The translations under genes and the position numbers were made by a program. Source: Plasmopara viticola (lineage: Eukaryota; Oomycota; Peronosporomycetes; Peronosporales; Peronosporaceae). From it: DNA of 64,000 nt. Positions 26,701 to 36,103 of the stretch are shown piece after piece; within the stretch, counting starts at the first letter, position 1, and each line of letters opens with the position of its first letter. The notes beneath the pieces are model-generated. The model had not been told where the DNA came from, ran no database searches, and saw only the letters and a list, made by a program, of their open reading frames with translations. The DNA is taken from contig MBPM02000059.1 in the NCBI GenBank assembly GCA_001695595.3, positions 124,001 to 188,000 of the forward strand, in the 5' to 3' direction.

Positions 26701-29700
26701 GACCGGTGGACCCTGTGGCGTCTTCCACGACGTTCGATGCACCAGAGCGTTTGCCACACCTTCCATCCTTTTCGCAGGATAGACGTTTGATGTCTCGCTC
26801 GAATTGTTGTTCCGTGCTTGTGAAGCGATTGCATGGTCAGCGCATAGTTGGCAAGCACGTGGCAGCAGTGTTTCAGTGTCTGCAATCGCGACCGAGTCTG
26901 GAAGATCGCACGACACGCTCGAAGGTGCTGCTGCTTGCCATGCCATTGCGACCACTTCATCATCACAAATGTCAGTCGACGGATCCGATCCTGCTGCACT
27001 GCTTTGATGAACATGGTTTGCCGTGCTCTGCGGAGTTGCAACACTAGCTTAAAGGCCTGCCACGCCGTGCGCCTCCTTCGTTGCTGCCACCGCCACGTTG
27101 TCGTGTCAAGCTGCTCTTGCCTTTCACGTTTCCGCTTGAGAAACGCCATCCACCCTTGCCACACGGCAGGGAGCCGCTTGGTATAGTCATAATGCCGCTT
27201 GAGCCTCCGTGCTTGACGCCGGACGAACACTCCGTGTCGCCATTGTTCAAGCCTTTTCACGATCCTTTTGCGCTGGGCAGCACGTTGAAACGCGAGCACC
27301 TCGTGGCCACAACGACGATGAACTCGTTGCAATTGCCGAAACTCGCACAGTCGCATCAGTCCTTGCTGCAGTCGACGAACTCGTACGAACGACGCAAAGT
27401 GACGTTGCAGTGCTCGACGTGTCTTGACATGCCAATGCCACTTTGTCACCACGTGGCGTTGGCGTCCAGTAGTCCATTCGTGCATCAGTCGACGCCCTTT
27501 CCTGTGATAGTGTGTGAACGCCAGCCAAGCACGAAAGCACAAACAGAGCCGGCGAGTCTGCCATCGCTGGACGCTCAAGTGCCAGTGATGACGCGACAAA
27601 GCGATAGCACTGACGGTTCTTTTCCACGTGATGAACGTGCGGTACACGAGGTTTTCAGTGGCCATGACCCGTGCAATCGTTTGCCAAAGGCGCCGTCGCT
27701 TCTTGCTTGTTGCAATCGTTTGCCATTGCTGCACCAATGCCGCCAGGAGTTCAAGACGGGACGAGTGGTACAGCGCTAGCACTTGCTCGCGCTGGCCTTG
27801 TTTCACGCCTCGAGCGTGTCGCCATCGTCGCAGGAACGTCCGACCGAGATACTGGAAATGCACTCGATCGAGCGCGCGAGCAAGCGAGTGCTTACGAACG
27901 GTACCGTTCCACCAGCATTGCCACGTTCGCTGGACCGTTGCGGTTTGATGGAGGACACGGACGCGTTGGTAGGTCTTCTGGACGTGATTGAAACGCTTCC
28001 AGCGACAAACGGACCGTCTTGCAAGATGTTGGCGCCACCACTCGAGCGCCCTGAGTGTGTGAGCGCGTGCTCGCTGTTGTGCTTGGACTCCATGACCCCA
28101 GCGCTCAAACCCACGCACCTTTTCAAGCAGCTTCCAGCGTCGTACCATGCCACAAAGTCGCGTGGAATCCATTGAACGAGATCGAGCAAGGTGCGCACAA
28201 AAATGGCGAACGGCACGTTGTTGCCGTTGTTTCTGTGCGTGATTCAATCTCCAGCTCGTCCACGATGCACGTAGGAATCGCAACGAGGAGTTGGCATGGC
28301 AAAAGGTTTCCGCGGCGGCAATCCGCGTCATTTGGGCCTGGACTCGCGTCCTGAGCCAATCTTTTAGAAACGCTTCATGCACCTCTTGGATCGCTTTTGT
28401 CAACGTTTGATGCTTGGCTTTGCTCTCGTGAAAGCGTTGGAACCCGTGATGGAAAACCCTGCGCATCGTTTGAAGGACTTGCCAACGTTTGAACGTGTTT
28501 ACCGCACGTGAAAGCGTCGTGGCTCGTTTCCACTGACGGATTCGGCGCTCAAGGCTCGACGTGGTCAACTTGCTACTGATCGCTCGAACGCGACGCAATC
28601 TGTGCGCTTTTGACCGCCAAAAGCTCCAGCGTTGACGCAGACGACGGAGCCTGAGGCGATCCGATACGAGCCGTGCACATTGCCGCGAGTGGGCGGCACT
28701 TGTCGTAAGGTGTCGCCACTGGTGGATCCGATGGTAGAGCACACGTGCTTGCCTTTGCCTGTTGAATTGACAAAGGCGAGTAAAGTGTTTCCACTTTGTA
28801 AGGCCTTTTTCGAACGCCTTTTGCTGCCACAAGGAGTGCACGTGGTGCTGCAACCGTTGCACGTGCTGAAGCCACGCACTGAAAGCTGTACGCACCGTCC
28901 TTTGCGCCCACGTTCGTGCGACTCGATCGCATCGTGTGGTGACGCTCCATTGCTTGAGACTTTGAAAACACAAAGAGCGTCGATAACACTGGATCGCACG
29001 GACTTGGTCGTGCTCGTCTTTCTTAAAAAGCAAGTGAAATCGTTGCCATCGGCGGAGACTTTGGCGTGACTTGAAATTCCTCCCATTCTTTTTTATTCGC
29101 CGGTATCTCACAACATGAAGCCGCCAAGCGTTAAACGCACGCTTCTTTCTTTGCTGACGATGAACGTGCCATGCTTGGAGCCTTCGAGCTCGCTGGTCTT
29201 TTCTGTTCGTTCGAAAGGCCTTCCAATGCTGAATGAGCGAGGACAAGACGCGAGAGTAGCGAAATGTCGCCACTTTCTGACAATTCCTTTGGTTACGAGT
29301 ACTATACGCGCTCCAGTTTGAAAACGCCATCGCTTTGACGTATGCCAACCGTCTCGATACGAGGCGTGCGTACGCTGCTGTTGCTTGCGTGCGTTCGCGT
29401 GCATTTCGTCGTAGAATTCGGATACTCTCAAGCATTTTCAGTGCGTCGAGATGACGTTGCGCGGCTTGACCTTGTCGGGTCCAGAGCTGTTGATTCCGAG
29501 TGTACTTCCACCACACTTTCAATCCTTTCAGCTTCAATTGCGTGCACGAACGAGTCGTTGCCACGAACGTTCGACGGTTCGTGTATTTGCGTGTTTGCGT
29601 AAATGTGAAGAGACTTGTCCACGCATTGGAAAGCACGTTTTGAGTTAAATGTGCTTGGACTTGCTCAACTTTGATCCGACTATCCATGGATTCAAGTCGA

Positions 29701-32435
29701 AGGCGATTCCATTGGTGAAGCGCGCGCTTGGCTATGAATCGCAGTCGTTCGTCTTGGATCCTTCGATACTGCCGTTTAGAAGCAAGGATGGTTCGGCACG
29801 TGATTCTCCACGTATAAAATTGTCGCTGTAAATTCCGCTGCTTGGATGTGCGAGCCATCGTTTCGAGCACTTTCTGATGCCGTCTACGAAGGCCCCAGAG
29901 GGTTTTCCAGCGCTCAAACGAAGCATGTTTCTGCCTCCTTTGCCACGTCAGCGCCATCGACAAGAGTCGCGTTCGTTTCCTTCGCTTCGTTTCAAGGGCC
30001 CATTTCCACACTGTCCATCGATGAAAGACGACGGTCCTGTTCACCATATCGTGAATCATTCGTGCTTGTCCGATGCGTTTCCGATGATCGTCGACAATCC
30101 TTTTCCACTCTCGAAAACACGCATGGACGTGGCTAGTCGTTCGTCGCCGAGCCCATTCAACGGATCGTTCGCGTCGGATCCTTCCGTGTACCATGCCTTG
30201 CTTCCACAAGCGAAACGTATAGAACGTGTGGTAGCGATCACGCTGCACGGCGGCAAGACGAGCTTTCGTTCGTGTCCCAAACCGTCGACGCCAGTGCCGC
30301 CACGATCGCAAAAGGACGGAATGACGTTGACTCAGACGGTGAAGCTGGTCGTGACGAGATCGAAGCCACTGTTTGCGGCACGACTGCGATTGCCACGCAG
30401 AGAACCACTGTTGCTTGCGGTTTATCGTGGTTTCGACTTGAAACGCTGTGGCTGCACGCTCCTTTTGACGTTGTACGTGTCTATTCCTCACTAGTACACG
30501 CCAAGGCATCGTCAACAGATGCAAGCGATACGCCGATTCCAGGCAGTGCGTTGCCATTCGAACACCGGTCGCCTTTCGCCAGTGCGTCCAGATTCGCTGG
30601 CGTCTTGAACACGCAACAGTCCCCACGAGCTCTGTCGTCTGATCTCGAGCCACGTCACGATAAAGCTTCCACGATTCAAACGACCGTCGAAGCTGCTTCT
30701 GACCTCGAGCTATTGACATGTTATCAACAATCGCGTCTCCCATCCTTCGTCTCTCCGTCCAGGTTGCCCAACCTTGAAAGTGTTGATTCACCACTCGATA
30801 CTGAGAAGATTGGCGCACCTCTTTGCAGCGCTCGCGAACGTCTTTGCTCTGGGTGACACTTCCTTTCCAACACTGAAAAGCAGTATGTTGGCTGCGACTA
30901 CGTCCAGCTTCCACCCACAAGTGCCACCGTGTGCGTGCTGTCTGCGTTTCAAACACATTGCCGCGTAGACGAGTCCACACAGCACTCAACGTTCGCAGTC
31001 GGCGCTGATCGAGACACATAGAAAGCAGCGCGCGGGTTGCGTGCTTGCGTTTGATTCCACGTATCCAATGCAAAAACCAACGCTTTCGTCTCGCCATGCT
31101 ACCATGAGACTGAACCTCTCGATTCAGTCTATAGACTTGTTGCCAACTTTGAAACACCTTGCGTTTACTGTGACTAGTGTAATGATTCTCGCCTCGAAGT
31201 TCTTGTTGTTTCCACTCAAATAGTCGTCGCCAATGCCTTAAAACCAGTCGCAATCGAGACCGTTGGTGACGTTGGTATACCCACTGACGTCGATCCTTCG
31301 CGCACTTTGTCATTTCTAGAAACAATCGCCAGCGTTGAAGGCATTGAAAGGCAGTCTCCAGTACAGCAGCTCGGTGCCGGACGAGTCTTCGAATACGAAA
31401 CGACTTGTGCCGCTGAGCGTTGTGATGCCACGCATTGAAAGCTGTTTGAACGTGCCAAAGGTTGAATCGATGGACTGAGTCGGTAAACTTTTGCACATTG
31501 ACTGCCATTCTTTGGACGATGCGAAGTGGAGGTGCGCCAGATGCGTGAGGAGTAGAGAGTGTTTTCGGGAACGTCCAGGTGATCCAGTAGAAGATTGCGC
31601 GTGTGCCCCACAAAAGGATTTTCTGGTTATGAGCGTGCATGTCTCGAGTCGTCGACTGGTCTTCGAGTTCGTCGACGGCTTGAGGTGCTCGCCACTGCTC
31701 GTTTGACGAGGGCAAAGGATGCATATCTTCCTTTAGATACAAATAAGCGTTTGTGGACATGTCGATTGAAAGATTTGTGAAAGAATCTGCATGTTTCAAG
31801 GCAGTCACGGACAATCTTTGGATTGGAGAGTCCAGGGACAAGAGATCGTTGAAATGATCGCGATGGGGTTGGCTTTTAGAAGTGGCGTTTGAGTTGAAAT
31901 CGTCACTTTTGGGGCTAAAAGACTGGGATGCTGGTCGAACGAGGTGGTGGTTCGGCAAACTTTGGTGTCTCTTTCGAGCATCCTCTTTCAATGGAGAACG
32001 GTGATCGTTGATTGCGCGTGTGTATGGTTCGACTCGCTGTCGATATCGTTTTGAGCAACCAGGCTTAAGTTTTGGTGGATAGTCAAAGTCAAAACGTGAG
32101 ATTTTCGTACGCCAGTCTCGTTGTGGATCCATGGAGAGTGCGAGGAGGTACCGATGGTACACTGCATCGTCAGGCGGCTCGATCTTGTTGCGTTCAAAGA
32201 TCAAATACGAAGCTTGGATCAAGTCAATGAGAGAGAGGGGCTCCACGTCGTGTGGTACTACCTGACGCTTTGTGTCTTCTGCTAGCACAAAGATTTGCGT
32301 CAAGAGATCGCACACAACTTTACGATGTTTTGAGTCATGTTTAAAGGAGTCAAGTCGATGCAGTGACATTGTGAGAAAGCTGCAAAACGATTGCAGTTTC
32401 CCTTTTGAGACCAAAGCGACGGCAAGTCGTTTCAT
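23718..32435 (-). CDS. giant Sfi1-like centrin-binding repeat protein
   Basis: An uninterrupted frame of 2,905 codons. Residues 1 to about 320 lack repeats. From about residue 325 almost to the end the protein is a long array of helical units of roughly 23-35 residues. Each has a hydrophobic/aromatic core followed by tryptophan and a basic residue (patterns such as AF..W, F..W, L..W+), strongly rich in Arg, Gln, His and Trp. This is the signature of Sfi1 repeats, each of which binds one centrin on a long helix; Sfi1 proteins act at centrosomes, basal bodies or spindle poles. The protein is far longer than yeast Sfi1 (under 1,000 residues). Oomycete zoospores carry basal bodies, so a basal-body role is a reasonable inference. 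The ATG at 32433-32435 is supported because the fragment at 18296-18865 keeps the same start. Very biased codon use produces many long antisense frames. Confidence 0.88.
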   Translation of the reverse strand: MKRLAVALVSKGKLQSFCSFLTMSLHRLDSFKHDSKHRKVVCDLLTQIFVLAEDTKRQVVPHDVEPLSLIDLIQASYLIFERNKIEPPDDAVYHRYLLALSMDPQRDWRTKISRFDFDYPPKLKPGCSKRYRQRVEPYTRAINDHRSPLKEDARKRHQSLPNHHLVRPASQSFSPKSDDFNSNATSKSQPHRDHFNDLLSLDSPIQRLSVTALKHADSFTNLSIDMSTNAYLYLKEDMHPLPSSNEQWRAPQAVDELEDQSTTRDMHAHNQKILLWGTRAIFYWITWTFPKTLSTPHASGAPPLRIVQRMAVNVQKFTDSVHRFNLWHVQTAFNAWHHNAQRHKSFRIRRLVRHRAAVLETAFQCLQRWRLFLEMTKCAKDRRQWVYQRHQRSRLRLVLRHWRRLFEWKQQELRGENHYTSHSKRKVFQSWQQVYRLNREVQSHGSMARRKRWFLHWIRGIKRKHATRALLSMCLDQRRLRTLSAVWTRLRGNVFETQTARTRWHLWVEAGRSRSQHTAFQCWKGSVTQSKDVRERCKEVRQSSQYRVVNQHFQGWATWTERRRMGDAIVDNMSIARGQKQLRRSFESWKLYRDVARDQTTELVGTVACSRRQRIWTHWRKATGVRMATHCLESAYRLHLLTMPWRVLVRNRHVQRQKERAATAFQVETTINRKQQWFSAWQSQSCRKQWLRSRHDQLHRLSQRHSVLLRSWRHWRRRFGTRTKARLAAVQRDRYHTFYTFRLWKQGMVHGRIRRERSVEWARRRTTSHVHACFREWKRIVDDHRKRIGQARMIHDMVNRTVVFHRWTVWKWALETKRRKRTRLLSMALTWQRRQKHASFERWKTLWGLRRRHQKVLETMARTSKQRNLQRQFYTWRITCRTILASKRQYRRIQDERLRFIAKRALHQWNRLRLESMDSRIKVEQVQAHLTQNVLSNAWTSLFTFTQTRKYTNRRTFVATTRSCTQLKLKGLKVWWKYTRNQQLWTRQGQAAQRHLDALKMLESIRILRRNARERTQATAAYARLVSRRLAYVKAMAFSNWSAYSTRNQRNCQKVATFRYSRVLSSLIQHWKAFRTNRKDQRARRLQAWHVHRQQRKKRAFNAWRLHVVRYRRIKKNGRNFKSRQSLRRWQRFHLLFKKDEHDQVRAIQCYRRSLCFQSLKQWSVTTRCDRVARTWAQRTVRTAFSAWLQHVQRLQHHVHSLWQQKAFEKGLTKWKHFTRLCQFNRQRQARVLYHRIHQWRHLTTSAAHSRQCARLVSDRLRLRRLRQRWSFWRSKAHRLRRVRAISSKLTTSSLERRIRQWKRATTLSRAVNTFKRWQVLQTMRRVFHHGFQRFHESKAKHQTLTKAIQEVHEAFLKDWLRTRVQAQMTRIAAAETFCHANSSLRFLRASWTSWRLNHAQKQRQQRAVRHFCAHLARSRSMDSTRLCGMVRRWKLLEKVRGFERWGHGVQAQQRARAHTLRALEWWRQHLARRSVCRWKRFNHVQKTYQRVRVLHQTATVQRTWQCWWNGTVRKHSLARALDRVHFQYLGRTFLRRWRHARGVKQGQREQVLALYHSSRLELLAALVQQWQTIATSKKRRRLWQTIARVMATENLVYRTFITWKRTVSAIALSRHHWHLSVQRWQTRRLCLCFRAWLAFTHYHRKGRRLMHEWTTGRQRHVVTKWHWHVKTRRALQRHFASFVRVRRLQQGLMRLCEFRQLQRVHRRCGHEVLAFQRAAQRKRIVKRLEQWRHGVFVRRQARRLKRHYDYTKRLPAVWQGWMAFLKRKRERQEQLDTTTWRWQQRRRRTAWQAFKLVLQLRRARQTMFIKAVQQDRIRRLTFVMMKWSQWHGKQQHLRACRAIFQTRSRLQTLKHCCHVLANYALTMQSLHKHGTTIRARHQTSILRKGWKVWQTLWCIERRGRRHRVHRSWTSWRRVHALSRRFQTMQRHCQATTVKRLQRQCFSHWVWYWTRRKRGNARHHVSIVFARTHLLQHVWHQWQQFAEAHRRIKAQTCRADSRMHNYYQRRAVRRLLVSCKRQRQTWHEKMLAHALWSYQRYRKYFLEWVHTATRRRLRRQTLDALAQGMTRCMQRKRVRAWRGFATQRRVWRRVVAQALVTQTREQKYRLFKAWQLVVTQVLATKRAYGFYRLYVLTRVLTGWQRYVECKNKKRVEKARDERRLKASVLSWRQAVGVKQQVRHFQVNVARRQWLERRKTSFLGWKRVSLKERTGRNLLLRVAGRIRVLYRFRLWKRFTAYCNRLATLQLVSADSVPVQTRAPPTGIDNGQSKLHVTAGNTIFHRQFVALGEALSQKARCFQQLDVSFELPIAWQWWRQLYHAHLFYRMRKLQTHLSLWQQVAYSIRQNQLIVSKLTRRRQELFALSTFQAWAHLVAHVKQRQKARLRDRNTEVLVATTTLRRERRQLSRHWHAWLFYTRESRHLQMSLNAYYRARLLMKFWVYWCYDYRQIMTKKSRKIESITLQMRIFYLRRTTRKLRARQQGAKRIEYYTKRRYDTFLAKVITRWSQSCHLEKKITHFFAVVSFKKTRRHFTEWRSSTLKQKWQRFAVGNFYQKRLKVRRRHVWRHWRHQVAIQSTKKFALQTAAMFYIRTIVRKRWRQYTQCVRQHRIQDERIYTKLRVFRGRRAIMRWRGFSRTRHLRCLYQRFVLQKHMQSWQFAVKNAMAMRFYTILQRAKAKTIIFLWQQVAIKHQYWRQVCKTFKLQIATKTTYQGFLQWHHFVVARQGARLAAMHVRLRLLQKIWRWWKQRTVASQQQRYEHFKQAARFSRRVMGRNSLRTWQARVKKERERQLVLLSCVNKLESVANQRVLQRVFQSWRRMFSLKRQCEAVVLKREHKIAKKIFVYWLRWTRGRQRRRQKLRNGTMQHSQHIKSVVFFYWQTYTLAWKDATKPCALHERQMITSK

Positions 32436-32870
32436 GCAAGTCTAGCTACTCTATGCTTTCTTCTCTATTCATTATACACTACGAGCTGAATGGCATTGCA
32501 GCGGATGATAGTGTCTTTCAAGTATTCTTGCCACGAGTATAAGAGCTTCGCTTATTCAAAGTCAGTTATAGGCACAGCAGACATGAAATTATAGGTCAAT
32601 GTGGAACCCTTTTTAGGCAATCTATCCCGCCTTATTAAGGGCAACTAGAACCTGGATAGCACACCGTAAATAACGGACGGGCGTTAACGTAACGCATTTA
32701 CTGAAGTAAGCGAATTCCCTAAAAAGTAGCTATATTACGGATTCGCAAGTGGTTCGTGGAGCTGTAGTGGAAAAAGCAAAGCGTCACGGTTTTTCACGAA
32801 CGTACATCCGATGACTGCTTTTCCTATGGCATAGTGGCTGCAAAGGAGATTCGGTAACAACGTCTAGGCA
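32436..32870 (-). promoter_or_regulatory. upstream region of the Sfi1-like gene (duplicated at 18866-19220)
   Basis: Conserved in part between the intact gene and its broken copy. On the minus strand, GCCATTCAGCTC at about 32488-32499 is close to the oomycete initiator consensus (YCAYTYY, one mismatch). It lies some 55-60 bases before the ATG and is a possible transcription start. Confidence 0.35.
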
Positions 32871-32879
32871 TCCTACTGT

Positions 32880-33730
32880 CAAGTACTGATCGATAGGGTA
32901 TGAATTATTTATTTTCATTAACTACAAACCTGTTTTAAAATTAAATGAGAAAATGAGTCTTTTGACAGATTATATAATAATAATATATATCCCAATCGAG
33001 GAAATAGATATAAATTCCTACCCCCGTCGTAATTCGCACTCTAAAATTTGTCATTTAACTGTAAACATATGATGAGGGTAAAACCTTCTGTTTATTTCTT
33101 TGATTTGGGTTTATTTCTTATATATTTTGCCAGAGGGTATATTTTCTTAAATTATTCTTGGAAAAGGGAGGAGATCTTTACCCTTTTCATCAACATTAAA
33201 ACACCATGCTTTTTTCAGCATTTGTAATAATGAGAGCAAGCACGGCAATCGCTAGCGCAAATTTTGTTGCCTATATTTAGATATACACATATTCGCAATT
33301 GAGTACTTTTTTACGAGAATATATCAAACGCCCTCGTTGCATTTTAGCAACAGTAATGTATGTGTGCCACCTCACTTTTATGGTAGTTCATAAAAATCAG
33401 GCTGCTAAAGTGCATCTTGGCCCTTGATATGTATGGGTTGCCACCTCAATCCTCGAATTATTTGTGAGCGCGCACTTGAGGTAGTGGGGAAGAATCTTAT
33501 CGATGTCTTTCGCCCGAAACGTCCACATTGGACAGATTGCGTTATTATAATTGTTGCTTCACCCAATCAAGCAAGACTATTGGTACCTTATTGCTATCCT
33601 TACCACGTTAATGATGCTTTTATATTGTCGTGTTAAAAGCCAGGTTACACTGTCAAAATTATTTAATTCATGACATCGCTCGAGTTTTAGTACAGAGCAA
33701 TGCTTCGTCCAGGTCTTTAAAACCAGGGAA
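32880..33730. other. AT-rich spacer
   Basis: A very AT-rich stretch (notably 32930-33180, with runs such as TATATAATAATAATATATAT) separating the Sfi1-like upstream region from the right START/FYVE gene. No supported gene. Confidence 0.5.
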
Positions 33731-33731
33731 T

Positions 33732-34967
33732 CTATCGGCGAAGCTTGTCGATAGCAACGTCTCGTGCCGGTATTGCCTTGGCCTCGAGCATACACGAGAG
33801 ACAGAAGAGCATCAATTTTTTTAAAATTGCACTACCCAGACTCACACAAATCTTCTTGTGCAAGCTACATTTGCTGCAAAAGGTTCGACGGCAAATCTGA
33901 CACGTGCCTCCACGCTGTAGTACGTGCGTACTAAACTTGTGCAAATTACGTGTGCAATTGAAGCAATGATTATTCGACGTGATGCGACCGGTGACACTCT
34001 CAATTGCAGGACGCACCGGCTGATTTGCTTGCTTCATCAAATACGCAAGTTTGTGGCCATTGGCACATTCCATCGTAATAGCAAGAGCCATGAGCTTCTC
34101 AGCATACGCGGCAGCTGCCACATTATCACAAAAATCGGCATCCATTTCAATATACGCTCGCGAAAACATCTCGGCAACGCGATGGCTAGTTTTGCCCGAT
34201 GGAATCGTATTCCCAAACGTCTGGCACCCAGACATGTGGCCACGGATAGTATTGGGTAAGGTTGGCAATGTAAGAAAATCCGACACGTCAACAGATTGAC
34301 GAACTGCGTACGTTACGACCAACCCCTCGGAATCCTTGGTCAAACCAGAACCTTCTAGGTACACAAAGTCGCGGGCTGGACTGAAACGTCCGTACGACTG
34401 AAGTCCCCATTTTAAGCCAATGAAGCTGAGCGGGTGTTGAGGTGTCGGGCCCACCAAAACAGTAAGAAGTCGTGCATCTTCAAGCTCTGTGCCAAGATAT
34501 GATTCGCGCATCTTGGCATTGATCTCTGTATCCGCGAGAAGACCCAACGCCGCGTCTTCTGCCGTTCCGTCAATGAGACCAGAAATTACAATCGCAGGTG
34601 GTCGCGTCTTCTTTGATTTTCGGCATTGATGCTCACTACTTGATGTAGCTGGTGGTAATAAATTGACAGCACCAGATTGGTAGGAATTCAAGTTGGACGA
34701 AGAAGATCTCAAGGTATCAGCTCGAGAGGCTGTAGTCTCGGTCCCACCATGAAGCGCGCGTCGAGAACGGTACGCACGGACGTCATCGACCGTTTTCACG
34801 AGCTTCCATTCTGATGTGTCAAGGTGACGTTCACCTGCTGCAAAGGCACCACGTAGCTCGAGTGTGTTTTGCACGACTGTAAAAAACTCTGCAAGTAATG
34901 TCTTTTTGCGCTCGAGTGTGATCTGAAAGGGAGGCACCACGACCTCTTTGACATCCAAACGACCCAT
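33732..34967 (-). CDS. START-like/FYVE-type zinc-finger protein (right paralogue)
   Basis: 411 codons, starting MGRLDVKE. The START-like region (about residues 165-315) contains SPARDFVYLE and is followed by a cysteine cluster: C335-x2-C338, C356-x2-C359, C364-x2-C367 and C374. As in the left paralogue, the fourth CxxC pair is incomplete, so the finger is FYVE-like rather than canonical. FYVE proteins usually recognise phosphatidylinositol 3-phosphate on endosomes and START folds bind lipids, so a membrane or lipid role is likely but not shown. The start is chosen because similarity to the left locus in the coding frame begins at this ATG. The core is almost identical at base level to the left copy, whereas both ends are clearly more diverged. 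Confidence 0.85.
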   Translation of the reverse strand: MGRLDVKEVVVPPFQITLERKKTLLAEFFTVVQNTLELRGAFAAGERHLDTSEWKLVKTVDDVRAYRSRRALHGGTETTASRADTLRSSSSNLNSYQSGAVNLLPPATSSSEHQCRKSKKTRPPAIVISGLIDGTAEDAALGLLADTEINAKMRESYLGTELEDARLLTVLVGPTPQHPLSFIGLKWGLQSYGRFSPARDFVYLEGSGLTKDSEGLVVTYAVRQSVDVSDFLTLPTLPNTIRGHMSGCQTFGNTIPSGKTSHRVAEMFSRAYIEMDADFCDNVAAAAYAEKLMALAITMECANGHKLAYLMKQANQPVRPAIESVTGRITSNNHCFNCTRNLHKFSTHVLQRGGTCQICRRTFCSKCSLHKKICVSLGSAILKKLMLFCLSCMLEAKAIPARDVAIDKLRR

Positions 34968-35228
34968 GGCACCTCTTTACGTTGTGTTGCTTCCACAAAT
35001 GGTCGGATGATGTTGAAAGCATTACACGCAAGCAGGTCGAGGAGATTCATGGCTCGACACCACGACATTAGACTTAGAGAACGCATAGCTAGCTTCCTGA
35101 CCAATTAAATGAATGAATAAGAACCTAATTCTTATCCAATGGGGTACTGAATGGACTTGCAGATTCCTGTCACTTCTGCACCGAATTGTGGTATCAAGGT
35201 TGTACTAGTCTGTAGATAGGACTCTAAA

Positions 35229-35345
35229 GTCGGAAGCGCACGGGTGACACATGATACTGACGACGGTGCAAGCATACGAAGAAGAAGGAAAGGAGCAACG
35301 ATATGGTGATACGTTCTAGTGTTTATAAACTGCGCACGCAGAATC
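35229..35345 (+). repeat. repeat B, right copy
   Basis: Matches 15404-15520 on the same strand. It lies about 260 bases upstream of the right START/FYVE start codon, in reverse orientation relative to the gene compared with the left locus. Confidence 0.45.
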
Positions 35346-35904
35346 GCTTTTTATGCCGACAACGTTGCAGATATCCGTGCTGAGAATTTCTCAAATCATG
35401 GAAGTATTTGGGCAATATATATAGTGGCAAAGTATTCAACCAAGAGGCTCTATTAATTGTAAAGGAGACGATAAATTTGGTCACTTTTATAAAAGGAAAA
35501 AGCGGTAGGTGTCTTAGTGTTGAGAAGGTCCAAGAGTGAATTTTCTTGCACCCACCCGTGTCTGTGCCCGTCTGATCCCACCCACCCATCGACTGGATCT
35601 GGGCACCCATGTCCTCAATCCATGGATGGGCGTGGGTACCCAGTGCAGGACTCTGCTAGACACTCACTTTTGAGGTGATTACATCAAATTATGCGGCCAG
35701 CAAACGCTTGTTTTATAAGAATGGTGTGCAGTGAAGCAAAAGAATAGTAAGTGAGATCAGTAGCAGGTGAAGTGAATAATAAAAATAGTATATGGTACCA
35801 GCTGAGTTACTACATGGTCAAAATATTAGCAAGATCGGTTCCATGAAACGATTAGGTTATTTAATAATCACGACGGCCAGGCGTTCGACTTTGACGAATC
35901 GAAG
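35346..35904. other. gene-free spacer with a GC-rich palindromic tract
   Basis: No supported gene. Around 35550-35640 is a run of CCCACCC and GGGCAC/GTGGGT units. It includes an interrupted palindrome (GGGCACCCATG, then CATGGATGGGCGTGGGTACCC further on). A related G-rich tract lies near 15070-15120. Confidence 0.4.
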
Positions 35905-36103
35905 ATTTACAAAAGCACGATTACAGTTTACTATAACTTCGGCCACGAAGGCAACGCTCCACATATAAGATCGACCATAAATTACTTCCGTATTAACAAA
36001 TCATGACTTTCGTGCGCAGTGCAGTATACTCACGCATTAGATCATCCACGATCAAACAAGCAAAGTAGCATGTATATGTGCCCGATCAGGCGAAAGGGCA
36101 ACC
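35905..36103 (+). repeat. repeat A, right copy
   Basis: Aligns with 14371-14586 on the same strand (shared TTACAAAAGCACGAT, the ATATA block and AGGCGRAAGGGCRACC). No open frame. Confidence 0.55.

Noticed and set aside
26412..30856. Long plus-strand frames (up to 211 codons) opposite the Sfi1-like gene
   Set aside because: They are antisense shadows of an Arg/Gln/His/Trp-rich repeat gene with biased codons. They have no domain, no shared start and no promoter-like element.
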